From positions 1-54,415 of the forward strand of contig SHVZ01000011.1 of assembly GCA_009694025.1 (NCBI GenBank): 54,415 bases of DNA. The letters run 5' to 3'. The notes under the pieces are model-generated. The model searched no databases. It had not been told where the DNA came from and saw only the letters and a list, made by a program, of their open reading frames with translations. Source of the stretch: Alphaproteobacteria bacterium. GTDB taxonomy: Bacteria; Pseudomonadota; Alphaproteobacteria; SHVZ01. Both the position numbers and the translations under genes were made by a program. Positions 27,624-36,639 of this stretch are shown here, one piece after another. Numbering within the stretch: position 1 is the stretch's first letter; the number at the start of each line of letters is the position of its first letter.

Positions 27624-28853
27624 TTATCGTCGCTCGCGGACGGCGAGATACCAGACATAACTGGCGACCTGGATCGCCAGCGCCCCGGCAAAGGCAGCAC
27701 GATAACCGTCCGGATGGTAGCCTCCGTCGGGTCCAGGCGGCCATAGGTCGATGATCCCGCCCACCAGGTACTGGGAGGCGAAGGCCAGCACGAAGGCGAC
27801 GAGGTTGAGCGCAGTCGAGGCGCGGCCGGCGAGCGCGATGCCGAAATGCTCGGCGAACTTGGCGTGGACGACGATCGCGACCTGTCCGGTCATGCCGTAG
27901 AGGAGGACCAGGAGGATGAGGGCATCGGTCGTCCAGCCGAGGACCATCACCGCCTGGACGCCGAGGAACGGCAGGACGGCGAAGGTGAGGACGGTGAGCG
28001 TGTCGATGCCGCGCCGGCCGAGCCAGGTGGCAAGCGTGCCGATGCCGGCGACGCCGATGCCGAAACCAAGTGAGCAGACCATCAGGTAGTTCGCCGCCTC
28101 GACGCGCGTGAGGCCGCCGACGTCGATGAGCCAGGGGCCGAGCCACAGCGACTGGACGGCAAGCGCGACCGCATTGGTGGTGGAGACGAGAGGGGTCACC
28201 TTCCAGAACAGACGGTCGCGCACGACGCCGGCGAGGCCGCGAAGCTGTTCCGGCAGGGTCTCGATCCGCCCGCCACCGCCGCGCTCCGGCACGATGAGGT
28301 GGATGGCGGCGGCGACCGCCAGCATGACCGCCCCGAGAAGCGCAAAGGTCGGCCGCCAGCCGATCGCCTGCACCAGGAGGCTGGTCGGGGTCGCCGCCAG
28401 GATCGCGCCCAGCGCGCCGACCGCCATGTAGCAGCCGTTCCCCATCGGCACCTTGTCGCGCGGCAGCCAGAGCGCGACGGTCTTGAATCCTGCCATCAGC
28501 CCGCCGGCGAGCCCGAGGCCGATCAGCGCGCGTGAGAGAGTCAGCGTCAGCTCGTCCTCGGCAAGCGCGAAGCCAAGGCAGCCGAACGCCGTGAAGACGA
28601 AGAGACCTGCCTGGGTGCGACGGGGGCCGTAGCGGTCGAGCAGCAGCCCGACCGGGAGCTGCATCGCTGCGTAGGTGAAGAAATAGGCCGAAGTCAGGAG
28701 CCCGAGGCCCGACGCGGTGAGGCCGAGCTCGCGCACGAGATCGGGGGCGACGACGGCGTTCACCGAGCGGAGCAGCCAGGTCATCACGTACCCGGCTGCG
28801 AACGGTACGAGCACCTGCAGCACGATGCGTGGCAGCGAGAGCGCTGGCGTCAT
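27624..28853 (-). CDS. major facilitator superfamily transporter
   Basis: 409 residues with about twelve membrane helices. The MFS A motif variant is GLLLDRYGPRRTQAG between helices 2 and 3. The start ATG (28851-28853) overlaps the stop of the D-2-hydroxyacid dehydrogenase by four bases, so its cargo is likely a metabolite of that module, such as a hydroxy- or keto-acid. The domain opening PRIVLQVLVPFAAGYVMTWL lacks a signal peptide. Family membership is sure; substrate is inference. Confidence 0.9.
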   Translation of the reverse strand: MTPALSLPRIVLQVLVPFAAGYVMTWLLRSVNAVVAPDLVRELGLTASGLGLLTSAYFFTYAAMQLPVGLLLDRYGPRRTQAGLFVFTAFGCLGFALAEDELTLTLSRALIGLGLAGGLMAGFKTVALWLPRDKVPMGNGCYMAVGALGAILAATPTSLLVQAIGWRPTFALLGAVMLAVAAAIHLIVPERGGGGRIETLPEQLRGLAGVVRDRLFWKVTPLVSTTNAVALAVQSLWLGPWLIDVGGLTRVEAANYLMVCSLGFGIGVAGIGTLATWLGRRGIDTLTVLTFAVLPFLGVQAVMVLGWTTDALILLVLLYGMTGQVAIVVHAKFAEHFGIALAGRASTALNLVAFVLAFASQYLVGGIIDLWPPGPDGGYHPDGYRAAFAGALAIQVASYVWYLAVRERR

Positions 28854-29833
28854 CCCAGCTCGATCCGGTCGGCCAGGGGCTCGCCACGGCGGAAGCGGTC
28901 GATGTTGGCGAAGATGTCCGTCATCTTGAGGCGCATCGCCTCGACGGTGCCGGGCGCATGGTGGGGCGTCATCACAACGTTGCGAAACCCGGCGAGCGGC
29001 GAAGGCGAGGGCGGCGGCTCGACTTCGAAGGTGTCGAGCCCGGCGCCGCCGAGATGACCGCTCCTGAGCGCGTCTACCAACGCCGGTTCGGAGACCACGG
29101 GCCCCCGGGCGCAGTTGATGAGGAAGGCGCCTTGCTTCATGCGCCTGAACGCCGCCGCGTCGATCATGTGCCTCGTGAGGTCGGTCAGGGGCACATGGAG
29201 GGTGACGATGTCGCTCCGTGCCAGGAGCTCGTCGAACCGGACGCGCGCCACCTTGAGCTGGCGCTCGATCGCCGCCGGCATCTCCAGGATGTCGTGGTAG
29301 AGCGTCGTCGTCCCGAACACGGTCAGCAGCCGCGCCAGCTCCTTGCCGATGCGCCCGAGGCCGACGATGCCGACCGTGGCGGCGCTCAACTGGTGCGACT
29401 CCGCCCTGAGGTCGTTGGCATGCCAGCGCCCCTGGCGCAGCTCGGCATCGACGAAGGTCAACCGCTTGCCGACGGCGAGCATCATCATCAGCGTGTGCTC
29501 GGCGACGCCGACCGAGGTGCCGCCAGGCGCGATGGCGAGCGCGATCTGACGCTCGCGGAGCGCGTCGGTGTCGACCGTGTCGTGGTAACCGACGCCCTGG
29601 TGATGGACCAGCCGGAGCCGCTTGCCGGCCTCGATGTACCTCCGGTCGAGCCGGAGCCCGCCGACGATGACGGCATCGCAGTCGGAGATCTTGGCCAGAC
29701 GCTCCTCGACCGATCCGGTTTCCAGCGTCACGATCTCGATCCCCGGCACGCACGAGCCGCGGACGAGGTCGTAGAGATCCGGACCGCCGTGGTTGAAATA
29801 GAGGACCTTCATCGGCGCCGACTCAGTCGACAT
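28850..29833 (-). CDS. D-isomer-specific 2-hydroxyacid dehydrogenase
   Basis: 327 residues. NAD site is VGIVGLGRIGKELARLL with an acidic residue at the end of the next strand. The catalytic trio is visible as Arg in INCARGPVVSEP, Glu in DTFEVEPPPS and His in VMTPHHAPGTVEAM. It would interconvert a 2-keto acid and a D-2-hydroxy acid in the cytoplasm. The start at 29833 overlaps the RraA-like stop; a second in-frame ATG at 29812 (MKVLYFNHGG) is equally possible. It is part of a minus-strand run with RraA-like and MFS genes. Confidence 0.92.
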   Translation of the reverse strand: MSTESAPMKVLYFNHGGPDLYDLVRGSCVPGIEIVTLETGSVEERLAKISDCDAVIVGGLRLDRRYIEAGKRLRLVHHQGVGYHDTVDTDALRERQIALAIAPGGTSVGVAEHTLMMMLAVGKRLTFVDAELRQGRWHANDLRAESHQLSAATVGIVGLGRIGKELARLLTVFGTTTLYHDILEMPAAIERQLKVARVRFDELLARSDIVTLHVPLTDLTRHMIDAAAFRRMKQGAFLINCARGPVVSEPALVDALRSGHLGGAGLDTFEVEPPPSPSPLAGFRNVVMTPHHAPGTVEAMRLKMTDIFANIDRFRRGEPLADRIELG

Positions 29834-30518
29834 ACCGAACGCCGCCGCGGGCCGTGGCCTGTTCCTCGCTCCAGAAGGAGCGCGTCTTGCCGGCGGCTGA
29901 CGCCATGATCGCCTCCATCTCCGCTTCCTTCTTCTTCACCGCCTCCAGGCGCTCGGCGACGGCTTCGGCCTCGAGGCGCGGTACGACAATGACGCCATCG
30001 CGGTCGCCGACGACGATGTCGCCGGGCGCAACGGCGACGCCGCCGCAGGTGATCGGCAGGTTGACCGTGCCCGGCCCGTTCTTGAACGCCGAATTCGGAT
30101 TGTGGCCGATCGCGAAGATCGGGAGCCCGACCTTGAGGAGGCCGGGCATGTCGCGCACGAGGCCGTCCGTCACCAGCGCCCGAACCCCGCGCAGCTTCGC
30201 GCCGGTCGCCCAGAGGTCGCCGATGATGCCCGCCGCTTCCTGGCCTTGCGTGCCGACGACGATGACGTCGCCGGGCTGGACGAAGCCGAGGGCGGCCATG
30301 ACCGCGAGATTGTCCATCGCCGGGCAGAAGGCGGTGACGGCGACGCCGGTGAAGCTCATCTGCGGATCGATCGGCTTGACCCGATAGCTCATCGCCCCGG
30401 CGCCGCTCGTGGCATCGGTGACGAAACCCGTCGGCAAACCGGCGAAGCGGGCGACAAGGGCAGCGGACGGGCGCTCGATGCGCCGCCGCACGGTGAGCGC
30501 GACCGGATCGCCGATCAT
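29823..30518 (-). CDS. RraA-like protein (HMG/oxaloacetate aldolase family)
   Basis: 231 residues. The family catalyses metal-dependent cleavage of 4-hydroxy-4-methyl-2-oxoglutarate or oxaloacetate; E. coli RraA instead inhibits RNase E. The active-site motif is intact: LRGVRALVTDGLVRDMPG has the substrate Arg and metal Asp (R-D), and TCGGVAVAPGDIVVGDRDGV follows. An AAGGAGC ribosome-binding site precedes the ATG. With a dehydrogenase and an MFS gene it suggests turnover of a branched hydroxy-keto acid, but the substrate is not determined. Confidence 0.9.
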   Translation of the reverse strand: MIGDPVALTVRRRIERPSAALVARFAGLPTGFVTDATSGAGAMSYRVKPIDPQMSFTGVAVTAFCPAMDNLAVMAALGFVQPGDVIVVGTQGQEAAGIIGDLWATGAKLRGVRALVTDGLVRDMPGLLKVGLPIFAIGHNPNSAFKNGPGTVNLPITCGGVAVAPGDIVVGDRDGVIVVPRLEAEAVAERLEAVKKKEAEMEAIMASAAGKTRSFWSEEQATARGGVRYVD

Positions 30519-30576
30519 GGGGAGCTCCTTCGAGGTCGGACGGCTTTTGAAGGGACGAGTTACGGGAGGGCCGGCA

Positions 30577-31577
30577 TTATGGCACTGGCGGCGGCCGCCG
30601 GGCGAGGCGTGTCGCCGATTCCGGGTTCACCGCGAATTTCGGCATCCTGCCGGCCAACGCCGCCGCCGCCTGCTCAACCGTGTCGGCGGCCTGGGAGGCG
30701 GTCCCCTCCGGCGTCATGCCGCCGATATGCGGGGTGGCGAGAACCTTGGGGTGGCGGCCGAGGACTAGCGGCGGCGTGTCGTCCGGTGGCGCGCGGCCGA
30801 CGTCGAGGGCGGCGCCGGCGATCCAGTTCTCGTCGAGGGCGCGTTTCAGATCGTCCTCGTCAACGAGACCGCCGCGGGAGTGGTTGAGGAAGAAGGCGCT
30901 CGGCTTCATTCGCCGGAAAACCTGGGCGTTCATCAGCTTCTCGGTCTTCGGCGAATGGATGACGAGGCAGAGCAGGAAATCGGATTCCGTCGCAAGCCGG
31001 TCGAGCTCGACCCGGTCATACGCGGACGGAATGTTCGCCTGCGGGTCGGTGACCAGCACCCGCATCCCCATGAACGACAGAAGTTCGGCCATGCGCCTGC
31101 CGAGATTGCCGAACCCGGCGATGCCGGCGGTACGGCCGGCGAGCTGGACGCCCGGGCGTTGCGGCGGCACGATTCCGGAGCGGTAGCGGCGATGTGGCGG
31201 CTCATGCCGCGGCCGAGGTCGATCATCTGGCCGAGGATCAGCTCGGTCACCGCGGCGATGAAGCCGGGGCCGGCGCGGGTGATCAGCACGCCGGCGGATG
31301 ACGCGGCAGGGACGTCGATGTTGCGGATGTCCATGGCGGCACGGTGGACGGCGACCAGGCGCGGGAGACTGGTGAACAGCCGCGCGTCCCCGGGGACGGC
31401 GCGGTCGAGGACGATGACGTCGGCATCGGCAGCGAGTCGGACCAGCTCGTCGACGGTGAGCGGCGCATCGCCGCCATGAACCACGAGGTCGCCGAGAGCG
31501 CTGAGTCCGGCGACGGCGGAGTCGCCGTACTTGTCCCGTCGGTCGAGCCGCGTGTGCGTGAGGACGATGCGGGCCAT
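30577..31577 (-). pseudogene. D-2-hydroxyacid dehydrogenase with a -1 frameshift
   Basis: Two overlapping frames together encode one dehydrogenase. The first runs from ATG at 31577 through LILGQMIDLGRGMSRHIAA. The second resumes at YRSGIVPPQRPGVQLAGRTA and continues through the NAD motif AGFGNLGRRMAELL, FLNHSRGGLVDEDDL, ALDVGRAPPDD and TPHIGGMTPEGT to the stop at 30577. The switch is at about 31183-31190 and fits loss of one base. The total is 1001 nt, one short of 334 codons. All domain parts are otherwise present, so this is either a recent mutation or a sequencing error. It belongs to the GRAP-type hydroxyacid dehydrogenase subgroup. Confidence 0.85.
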
Positions 31578-31656
31578 GGCCGGGTTCCACCGATGTTCTT
31601 GTGCGAACTGGCCCATGGTGCCATACAGTCGCCCCGACCTCGCAAGCGGATCGTCG

Positions 31657-32631
31657 ATGCGCGCAACTCTTCTTCGTCTCGCCCTCGCCACCGCGGTATT
31701 GGCGTCGGCGCCCGGCCATGCCGCCGATGTCGATTTTTCGACCTGGCTGAAACAGTTTCGCACCGAAGCGGCCGAGCGCGGCATCCGCGCCGATACCCTC
31801 GATCGCGCTCTTGCGGGCATCCAGCCGATTCCCCGCGTGATCGAGCTCGACCGCCGCCAGCCGGAGACGACGCTCACCTTCGATCAGTACATCGAGCGTG
31901 TGATCAACGATCGCCGTGTCGATACCGGCCGCCAGATGCTGGTGACCCACAAGGAGCTGCTCGACAAGGTCTCGACCCGGTTCCGGGTGCAGCCGCGTTT
32001 CATCGTGGCGCTGTGGGCGATCGAGACCGATTTCGGCCGTATCACCGGCGACTTCCCGATTTTCGCCGCGCTGGCGACGCTCGCCTATGACGGCCGACGT
32101 TCCGCCTTCTTCCGGGGCGAGCTTCTAAACGCACTTCGTATGGTCGATCGCGGTCTCGCCGACCCGCAGCGCATGCGAGGATCCTGGGCCGGCGCCATGG
32201 GCCAGAGCCAGTTCATGCCGTCGAGCTTCCTCAGCTACGCCATCGATTACGACGGCGACGGCAAACCCGACCTCTGGGGCTCGCTGCCGGATGTCTTCGC
32301 CTCGATCGCCAACTACCTGTCGAAGAGCGGTTGGCAGGGTGGCGAGACCTGGGGACGGGAAGTCCGCCTGCCGCCGTCGGTGGACCGCGACCAGCTCGAC
32401 ATCAAGATCGACAAGACGATTGCCGAGTGGACGGCCCTGGGTGTCAGGCGCGCCGATGGCAGCGAGCTGCCAGGGCGTGGCGAGCTGATGGCGTCGATCG
32501 TCCAGCCCGCCGGCGCGCGGGGGCCGAGCTATCTCGTCTATGCCAACTACAAGACCATCATGCGCTGGAATCGCTCGCTCTACTTCGCGACGGCGGTCGG
32601 ACAACTTGCGGATCGTCTCGGCGGCGGTTAG
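31657..32631 (+). CDS. lytic murein transglycosylase (MltB family)
   Basis: 324 residues with a signal peptide ending near APGHAADVDF. The catalytic Glu is in FIVALWAIETDFGRITGDF, followed by GSWAGAMGQSQFMPSSFLSYA and DYDGDGKPDLWGSLPDVFASIANYL, all standard for the MltB/SleB-like group. It cleaves the glycan backbone with 1,6-anhydro product formation in the periplasm. It opens a cell-wall gene run with rlpA and a carboxypeptidase. The start at 31657 is chosen for the signal peptide. Confidence 0.94.
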   Translation: MRATLLRLALATAVLASAPGHAADVDFSTWLKQFRTEAAERGIRADTLDRALAGIQPIPRVIELDRRQPETTLTFDQYIERVINDRRVDTGRQMLVTHKELLDKVSTRFRVQPRFIVALWAIETDFGRITGDFPIFAALATLAYDGRRSAFFRGELLNALRMVDRGLADPQRMRGSWAGAMGQSQFMPSSFLSYAIDYDGDGKPDLWGSLPDVFASIANYLSKSGWQGGETWGREVRLPPSVDRDQLDIKIDKTIAEWTALGVRRADGSELPGRGELMASIVQPAGARGPSYLVYANYKTIMRWNRSLYFATAVGQLADRLGGG

Positions 32632-32670
32632 ATTACCAAATATTGTTGAACTAACAGGGCGGCCCCCAAG

Positions 32671-33708
32671 ATGATGCGGACGGCGTGGTCCCTCCCGATG
32701 CTGGGGACGCTCGTGGCGGTGTTGCTGTTGCCGGGGTGCACCAGCATCCAGCTCGTCTCGCATGCGGCGAAGACAGTCGGCGAGCAGACCGGGGTCACGA
32801 CCAGGCCCAAGGGCCTCTACAAGGTCGGCGATGCCTATCAGATCAATGGGATCTGGTATCATCCTAAAGTTGACTATGAGTACGACGAGACGGGCATCGC
32901 CTCGTGGTACGGCGAGCAGTTCCACGCCAAGCTGACCGCCAACGGCGAGATCTACGACATGAACGACCTGACCGCCGCGCATCGCACGCTGCCGATGCCG
33001 AGCCTGGTCCGGGTGACGAACCTAGAGAACGGCCGCTCGATGGTGGTCCGCATCAACGACCGAGGTCCGTTCGTCGCCGGCCGCATCATCGATCTCTCGC
33101 GCCGGTCGGCACAGCTTCTGGGCGTGGACCGGGCCGGAACCGCCAAGGTCCGCGTCCAGATCCTTGCCGATGAGAGCCGCAGCATCGCCGAGGCGCTGAC
33201 CCAAGGCCGGCCGGAACCGGCCACGGTCGTGGCGTCGGCCGAGACGACGGCGACGGACGCGATGCAGGTCCGGCCGGACGTGCCCAACGCCTCGCCGCGG
33301 GCCATGGTCGCGGTCCAGGCCCTGCCGTTGTCGGGATCGGCCCAGGTGCCGCGGGTCGCGCCAAACGCCGCACCGGCGTCCGGCGTCACCGCCGACGTCG
33401 CCAAGGCCGCGGCCGAACGCCAGGTTGCCGCCCTTCAGCCGATCCAGCCGGTAGTGACCACCGTACCCGTCGTCCCGACCGAGATCTTTGTCCAGGCCGG
33501 CGCCTTCCAGAACGTCAACAACGCCGTCCGGCTATCGGCTCAACTGGCCGAGGTCGGGCGCGCGACCGTTGCGCCGAGGCCGATCCGTGGCCAATTGCTT
33601 TACCGGGTGCGGTTCGGCCCGTTCGCCAGCGTCGAAGAGGCCGACCGCACCCTTGCCCGCGTCATCCAGGCGGGCTATCCCGATGCGCGGGTGATCGTCG
33701 ATCAATGA
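32671..33708 (+). CDS. rlpA: septal ring lipoprotein RlpA (lytic transglycosylase)
   Basis: 345 residues. Lipoprotein signal with lipobox LLPGC. The double-psi beta-barrel (about residues 70-165) has GIASWYGEQFHAKLTANGE, LVRVTNLENGRS and VRINDRGPFVAGRIIDLS, keeping the catalytic Glu/Asp positions of RlpA. A linker leads to a C-terminal SPOR domain (EIFVQAGAFQNVNNAVRL). RlpA trims denuded glycans at the septum. The stop overlaps an ATG of the next gene. Confidence 0.94.
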   Translation: MMRTAWSLPMLGTLVAVLLLPGCTSIQLVSHAAKTVGEQTGVTTRPKGLYKVGDAYQINGIWYHPKVDYEYDETGIASWYGEQFHAKLTANGEIYDMNDLTAAHRTLPMPSLVRVTNLENGRSMVVRINDRGPFVAGRIIDLSRRSAQLLGVDRAGTAKVRVQILADESRSIAEALTQGRPEPATVVASAETTATDAMQVRPDVPNASPRAMVAVQALPLSGSAQVPRVAPNAAPASGVTADVAKAAAERQVAALQPIQPVVTTVPVVPTEIFVQAGAFQNVNNAVRLSAQLAEVGRATVAPRPIRGQLLYRVRFGPFASVEEADRTLARVIQAGYPDARVIVDQ

Positions 33709-33722
33709 TGAGGGGTCACGCC

Positions 33723-34871
33723 ATGATCCGCCGTCTACTTCTCGCCGCCGCCTTCGTCGCCGGTGCTGCGCCAGGGCTCGCCCAGACCATCGAGACTCAG
33801 GCGCGCCAGGCCTTCATCGTCGACATGAAGACCGGAACGGTGCTGCTCGAGCAGAATGCCGACGAGCTGATGCCGCCCTCGTCGATGAGCAAGATGATGA
33901 CCGTCCACATGCTGTTCGAGAAGCTGCAGAAGGGCGACGTCAAGCTGACCGACGAGTTCGCGGTGAGCGAGCGCGCCTGGCGGATCCAGGGCTCCAAGAT
34001 GTTCGTGCCGCTCGGCGGGCGCATCAAGGTCGAGGATCTGATCCGTGGCATCGTCATCCAGTCCGGGAACGATGCCTGCATCGTCGTCGCCGAGGCACTG
34101 GCCGGCAGCGAGGAGGCCTTCGCCGAGCAGATGACCAAGCGGGCACGCGAACTCGGTCTCACCAAGACGGTGTTCAAGAACTCCAGCGGTTGGCCGCATC
34201 CCGAGCACGTGACGACCGCGCGCGAGTTGGCGATGATCGCCAAGCACACGATCGAGGAGTTCCCCGACTACTACGGCTATTACTCGGAGATCAACTTCAC
34301 CTTCAACGGCATCAAGCAGGGCAACCGCAACCCGCTGCTCTACAAGGCGCTCGGCGCCGACGGACTCAAGACCGGGCACACCGAGGCGGGCGGCTACGGC
34401 CTGGCCGCGTCCGTCAAACGGGGTGAACGGCGCATCATCATGGTGGTCAACGGGATCATGCTGCCCAACAGCCCCGCCGGGCTCAGGGCACGGGCGCAGG
34501 AGACCGAGAGCCTGATCGACTGGGCCTTCCGCGAATTCGAGAACTACAGCCTGTTCAAGGCGGGCGATGCGGTACAGACCTCCGGCGTCTGGCTCGGCGA
34601 TGCCAAGACGGTGCCGCTGACGGCCCGCGACGACCTGGTGGTGACGCTGCCCCGGCGCGCGCGCCAGGGGATGAAGGTGACGGCGGTGTTCCAGGAGCCG
34701 ATCCCGGCCCCGATCCTGAAGGGTCAGACGGTCGGCAAGCTGGTGGTCGCCGCCCCAGGCGTGCCGACGCGCGAGCTGCCGCTGATCGCCGGAGAGTCGG
34801 TCGGCCAGCTCGGTCCCGCCGGCCGCATCGCCTCCGCCGTCTCCTATCTGATCTTCGGCGCGCAGAAGTGA
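33723..34871 (+). CDS. D-alanyl-D-alanine carboxypeptidase (PBP5/6 type)
   Basis: 382 residues from the ATG at 33723, which has GAGGGG at the right distance; ATGs at 33705 and 33708 overlap rlpA. Signal peptide cleaved near GLAQTIE. Penicillin-binding motifs are SMSK (54-57), SGN (114-116) and KTG (216-218). The C-terminal PBP5 domain and a final amphipathic segment anchor it to the inner membrane. It removes the terminal D-Ala of pentapeptides. Its stop overlaps the tmk GTG. Confidence 0.95.
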   Translation: MIRRLLLAAAFVAGAAPGLAQTIETQARQAFIVDMKTGTVLLEQNADELMPPSSMSKMMTVHMLFEKLQKGDVKLTDEFAVSERAWRIQGSKMFVPLGGRIKVEDLIRGIVIQSGNDACIVVAEALAGSEEAFAEQMTKRARELGLTKTVFKNSSGWPHPEHVTTARELAMIAKHTIEEFPDYYGYYSEINFTFNGIKQGNRNPLLYKALGADGLKTGHTEAGGYGLAASVKRGERRIIMVVNGIMLPNSPAGLRARAQETESLIDWAFREFENYSLFKAGDAVQTSGVWLGDAKTVPLTARDDLVVTLPRRARQGMKVTAVFQEPIPAPILKGQTVGKLVVAAPGVPTRELPLIAGESVGQLGPAGRIASAVSYLIFGAQK

Positions 34872-35518
34872 CCGGTACCGCTCGCTTCGTCACCTTCGAG
34901 GGCGGCGAAGGGGCGGGCAAGTCCACTCAGATCAAGCGGCTCGGCGAGCGCCTCGCTGTGACAACCATTGCCCATATGACGACGCGCGAGCCCGGTGGCT
35001 CGCCCGGCGCCGAGGCCATCCGCCGTCTTCTCGTCGCCGGCGACACCAGCCGCTGGGAGCCGCTGACCGAGGCCCTCCTGATGCTGGCGGCCCGCCGCGA
35101 TCACTGGCTCTCGACGATCGCGCCGGCGCTCGACCGGGGGAAATGGGTGCTGTCCGACCGTTTCCACGACTCCACCGTCGCCTATCAGGGCCATGGCCGC
35201 GGCGTGCCGCTGGACGCGCTGGAAAGCCTGCGACGCCTGATCCTCGGCGATCGCCGTCCCGACCTGACCCTGATCCTCGATCTGCCGGTGGCGGAGGGGC
35301 TCGAACGGGCCCGGGCGCGGATGAAAGGCTTCGCAACCGGCGAGGACCGCTTCGAGCGCATGGACTCGGGCTTCCATGAGCGCATGCGTGCCGGCTTCCT
35401 CGCCATCGCCCGGGCCGAGCCCACACGATGCGTCGTCATCGACGCCCGGCCCGACGCCGACGCCGTGCATGCGGCGATCGTCGCGGCGGTTTCCGCGCGC
35501 CTCGGCGTCGCCCTGTGA
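34868..35518 (+). CDS. tmk: thymidylate kinase
   Basis: 216 residues from a GTG overlapping the carboxypeptidase stop. P-loop FEGGEGAGKSTQIKRL; TTREPGGSPGAEAIR holds the DR(Y/E)PGG region; DRFHDSTVAYQG contacts the nucleotide. It phosphorylates dTMP to dTDP. Followed by holB with a four-base overlap, the usual tmk-holB-metG-tatD order. Confidence 0.97.
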   Translation: MTGTARFVTFEGGEGAGKSTQIKRLGERLAVTTIAHMTTREPGGSPGAEAIRRLLVAGDTSRWEPLTEALLMLAARRDHWLSTIAPALDRGKWVLSDRFHDSTVAYQGHGRGVPLDALESLRRLILGDRRPDLTLILDLPVAEGLERARARMKGFATGEDRFERMDSGFHERMRAGFLAIARAEPTRCVVIDARPDADAVHAAIVAAVSARLGVAL

Positions 35519-36627
35519 CCGGCAAGCGCGCCGAGCCGGAAGAGAAGCGCCCGCATCCGCGCCTGGGGCCGCCGCTGCTCGGCCACGAGGCGGCGGAAGC
35601 GCAGATGGTCGAAGCGGCCCGCTCCGGCCGGCTCGCCCACGCCTGGCTGATCGAGGGGCCGCGCGGCATCGGCAAGGCGACGCTGGCCTTCCGCTTCGCC
35701 CGCTTCCTCCTCGCCGGCGCCAATGGCGGGGAGGGGGGCGGGCTCTTCGCCGAGGCGGCGCCCGGCCTCGACGTCGATCCGAGCAGTCGCGCCGCACAGC
35801 TCGTCGCCGCCGGCAGCCATCCGGACCTCTTTGCAATCGAACGCGGCTACGACGAAAAGACCAAGCGACTCCGCAAGGTCATCATCGCCGAAGACGCGCG
35901 CGAGATCGCCGAAAAGATGCACCTGACTCCGGCGGAAGGTGGTTGGCGGGTCGCCATCGTCGATGCGGTCGACGACCTCAATTCACAGGCGGCGAACGGC
36001 CTCCTGAAGATCCTGGAGGAGCCGCCGAAGCGCGCCGTCCTCCTGCTCGTCTATCACGGCGCCGGGCGCATCCTGCCGACGATCCGCTCGCGTTGCCGGC
36101 GCCTGCTGCTGAAGCCGCTGGAGGCAGGTGTCCTCGACCGGCTGCTGTCGACCCACGCGCCGGACCTGCCGGCGGAGGAGCGCGCGCCGCTCGCCAGGCT
36201 CGCCCGCGGCAGCTTGGGCCGCGCCCTCGACCTCATCGACGCCGGCGGTCTCGGCCTCTACCGGCAGGTGTTCCAACTCGCGAGTGCGACCGCCGCCGAC
36301 GCCGTCCAGATGCAGAGCTTCGCCGACAAGCTGGCCAGGAAAGGCGCCGAGGCGGCCTATCTCGCCGCCGTCGACATGCACGTCGACCTCCTGTCGCGGC
36401 TCGCCCGCGCCGCCGCCGACCCGAGGCCGCCGGCGGAAGTCGTTCCCGGCGAGGCGGCGGCGATCAAGCGCCTGGCCGGCCGCCGCAGCCTTGATCGATG
36501 GCGCGAGCTATGGGAGAACAGCCGCCGTCTGGTCCAGCGCTCCGAGGCCGTCAATCTCGACCGAAAGCAGGTCCTGTTGACCCTTCTTCTGGCCCTGGAC
36601 GACGATCGCCTCCTCGCCCAGTTCTAG
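35515..36627 (+). CDS. holB: DNA polymerase III subunit delta'
   Basis: 370 residues from a GTG at 35515. AAA+ clamp-loader subunit: P-loop-like IEGPRGIGKATLAFRF, EDAREIAEKMHLTPAEGGWR, and VDDLNSQAANGLLKILEEPP with the SRC-containing IRSRCRRL motif. It helps the gamma complex load the beta clamp. Context tmk-holB-metG-tatD supports the call. Confidence 0.96.
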   Translation: MTGKRAEPEEKRPHPRLGPPLLGHEAAEAQMVEAARSGRLAHAWLIEGPRGIGKATLAFRFARFLLAGANGGEGGGLFAEAAPGLDVDPSSRAAQLVAAGSHPDLFAIERGYDEKTKRLRKVIIAEDAREIAEKMHLTPAEGGWRVAIVDAVDDLNSQAANGLLKILEEPPKRAVLLLVYHGAGRILPTIRSRCRRLLLKPLEAGVLDRLLSTHAPDLPAEERAPLARLARGSLGRALDLIDAGGLGLYRQVFQLASATAADAVQMQSFADKLARKGAEAAYLAAVDMHVDLLSRLARAAADPRPPAEVVPGEAAAIKRLAGRRSLDRWRELWENSRRLVQRSEAVNLDRKQVLLTLLLALDDDRLLAQF

Positions 36628-36639
36628 GAGTGACGGCCG

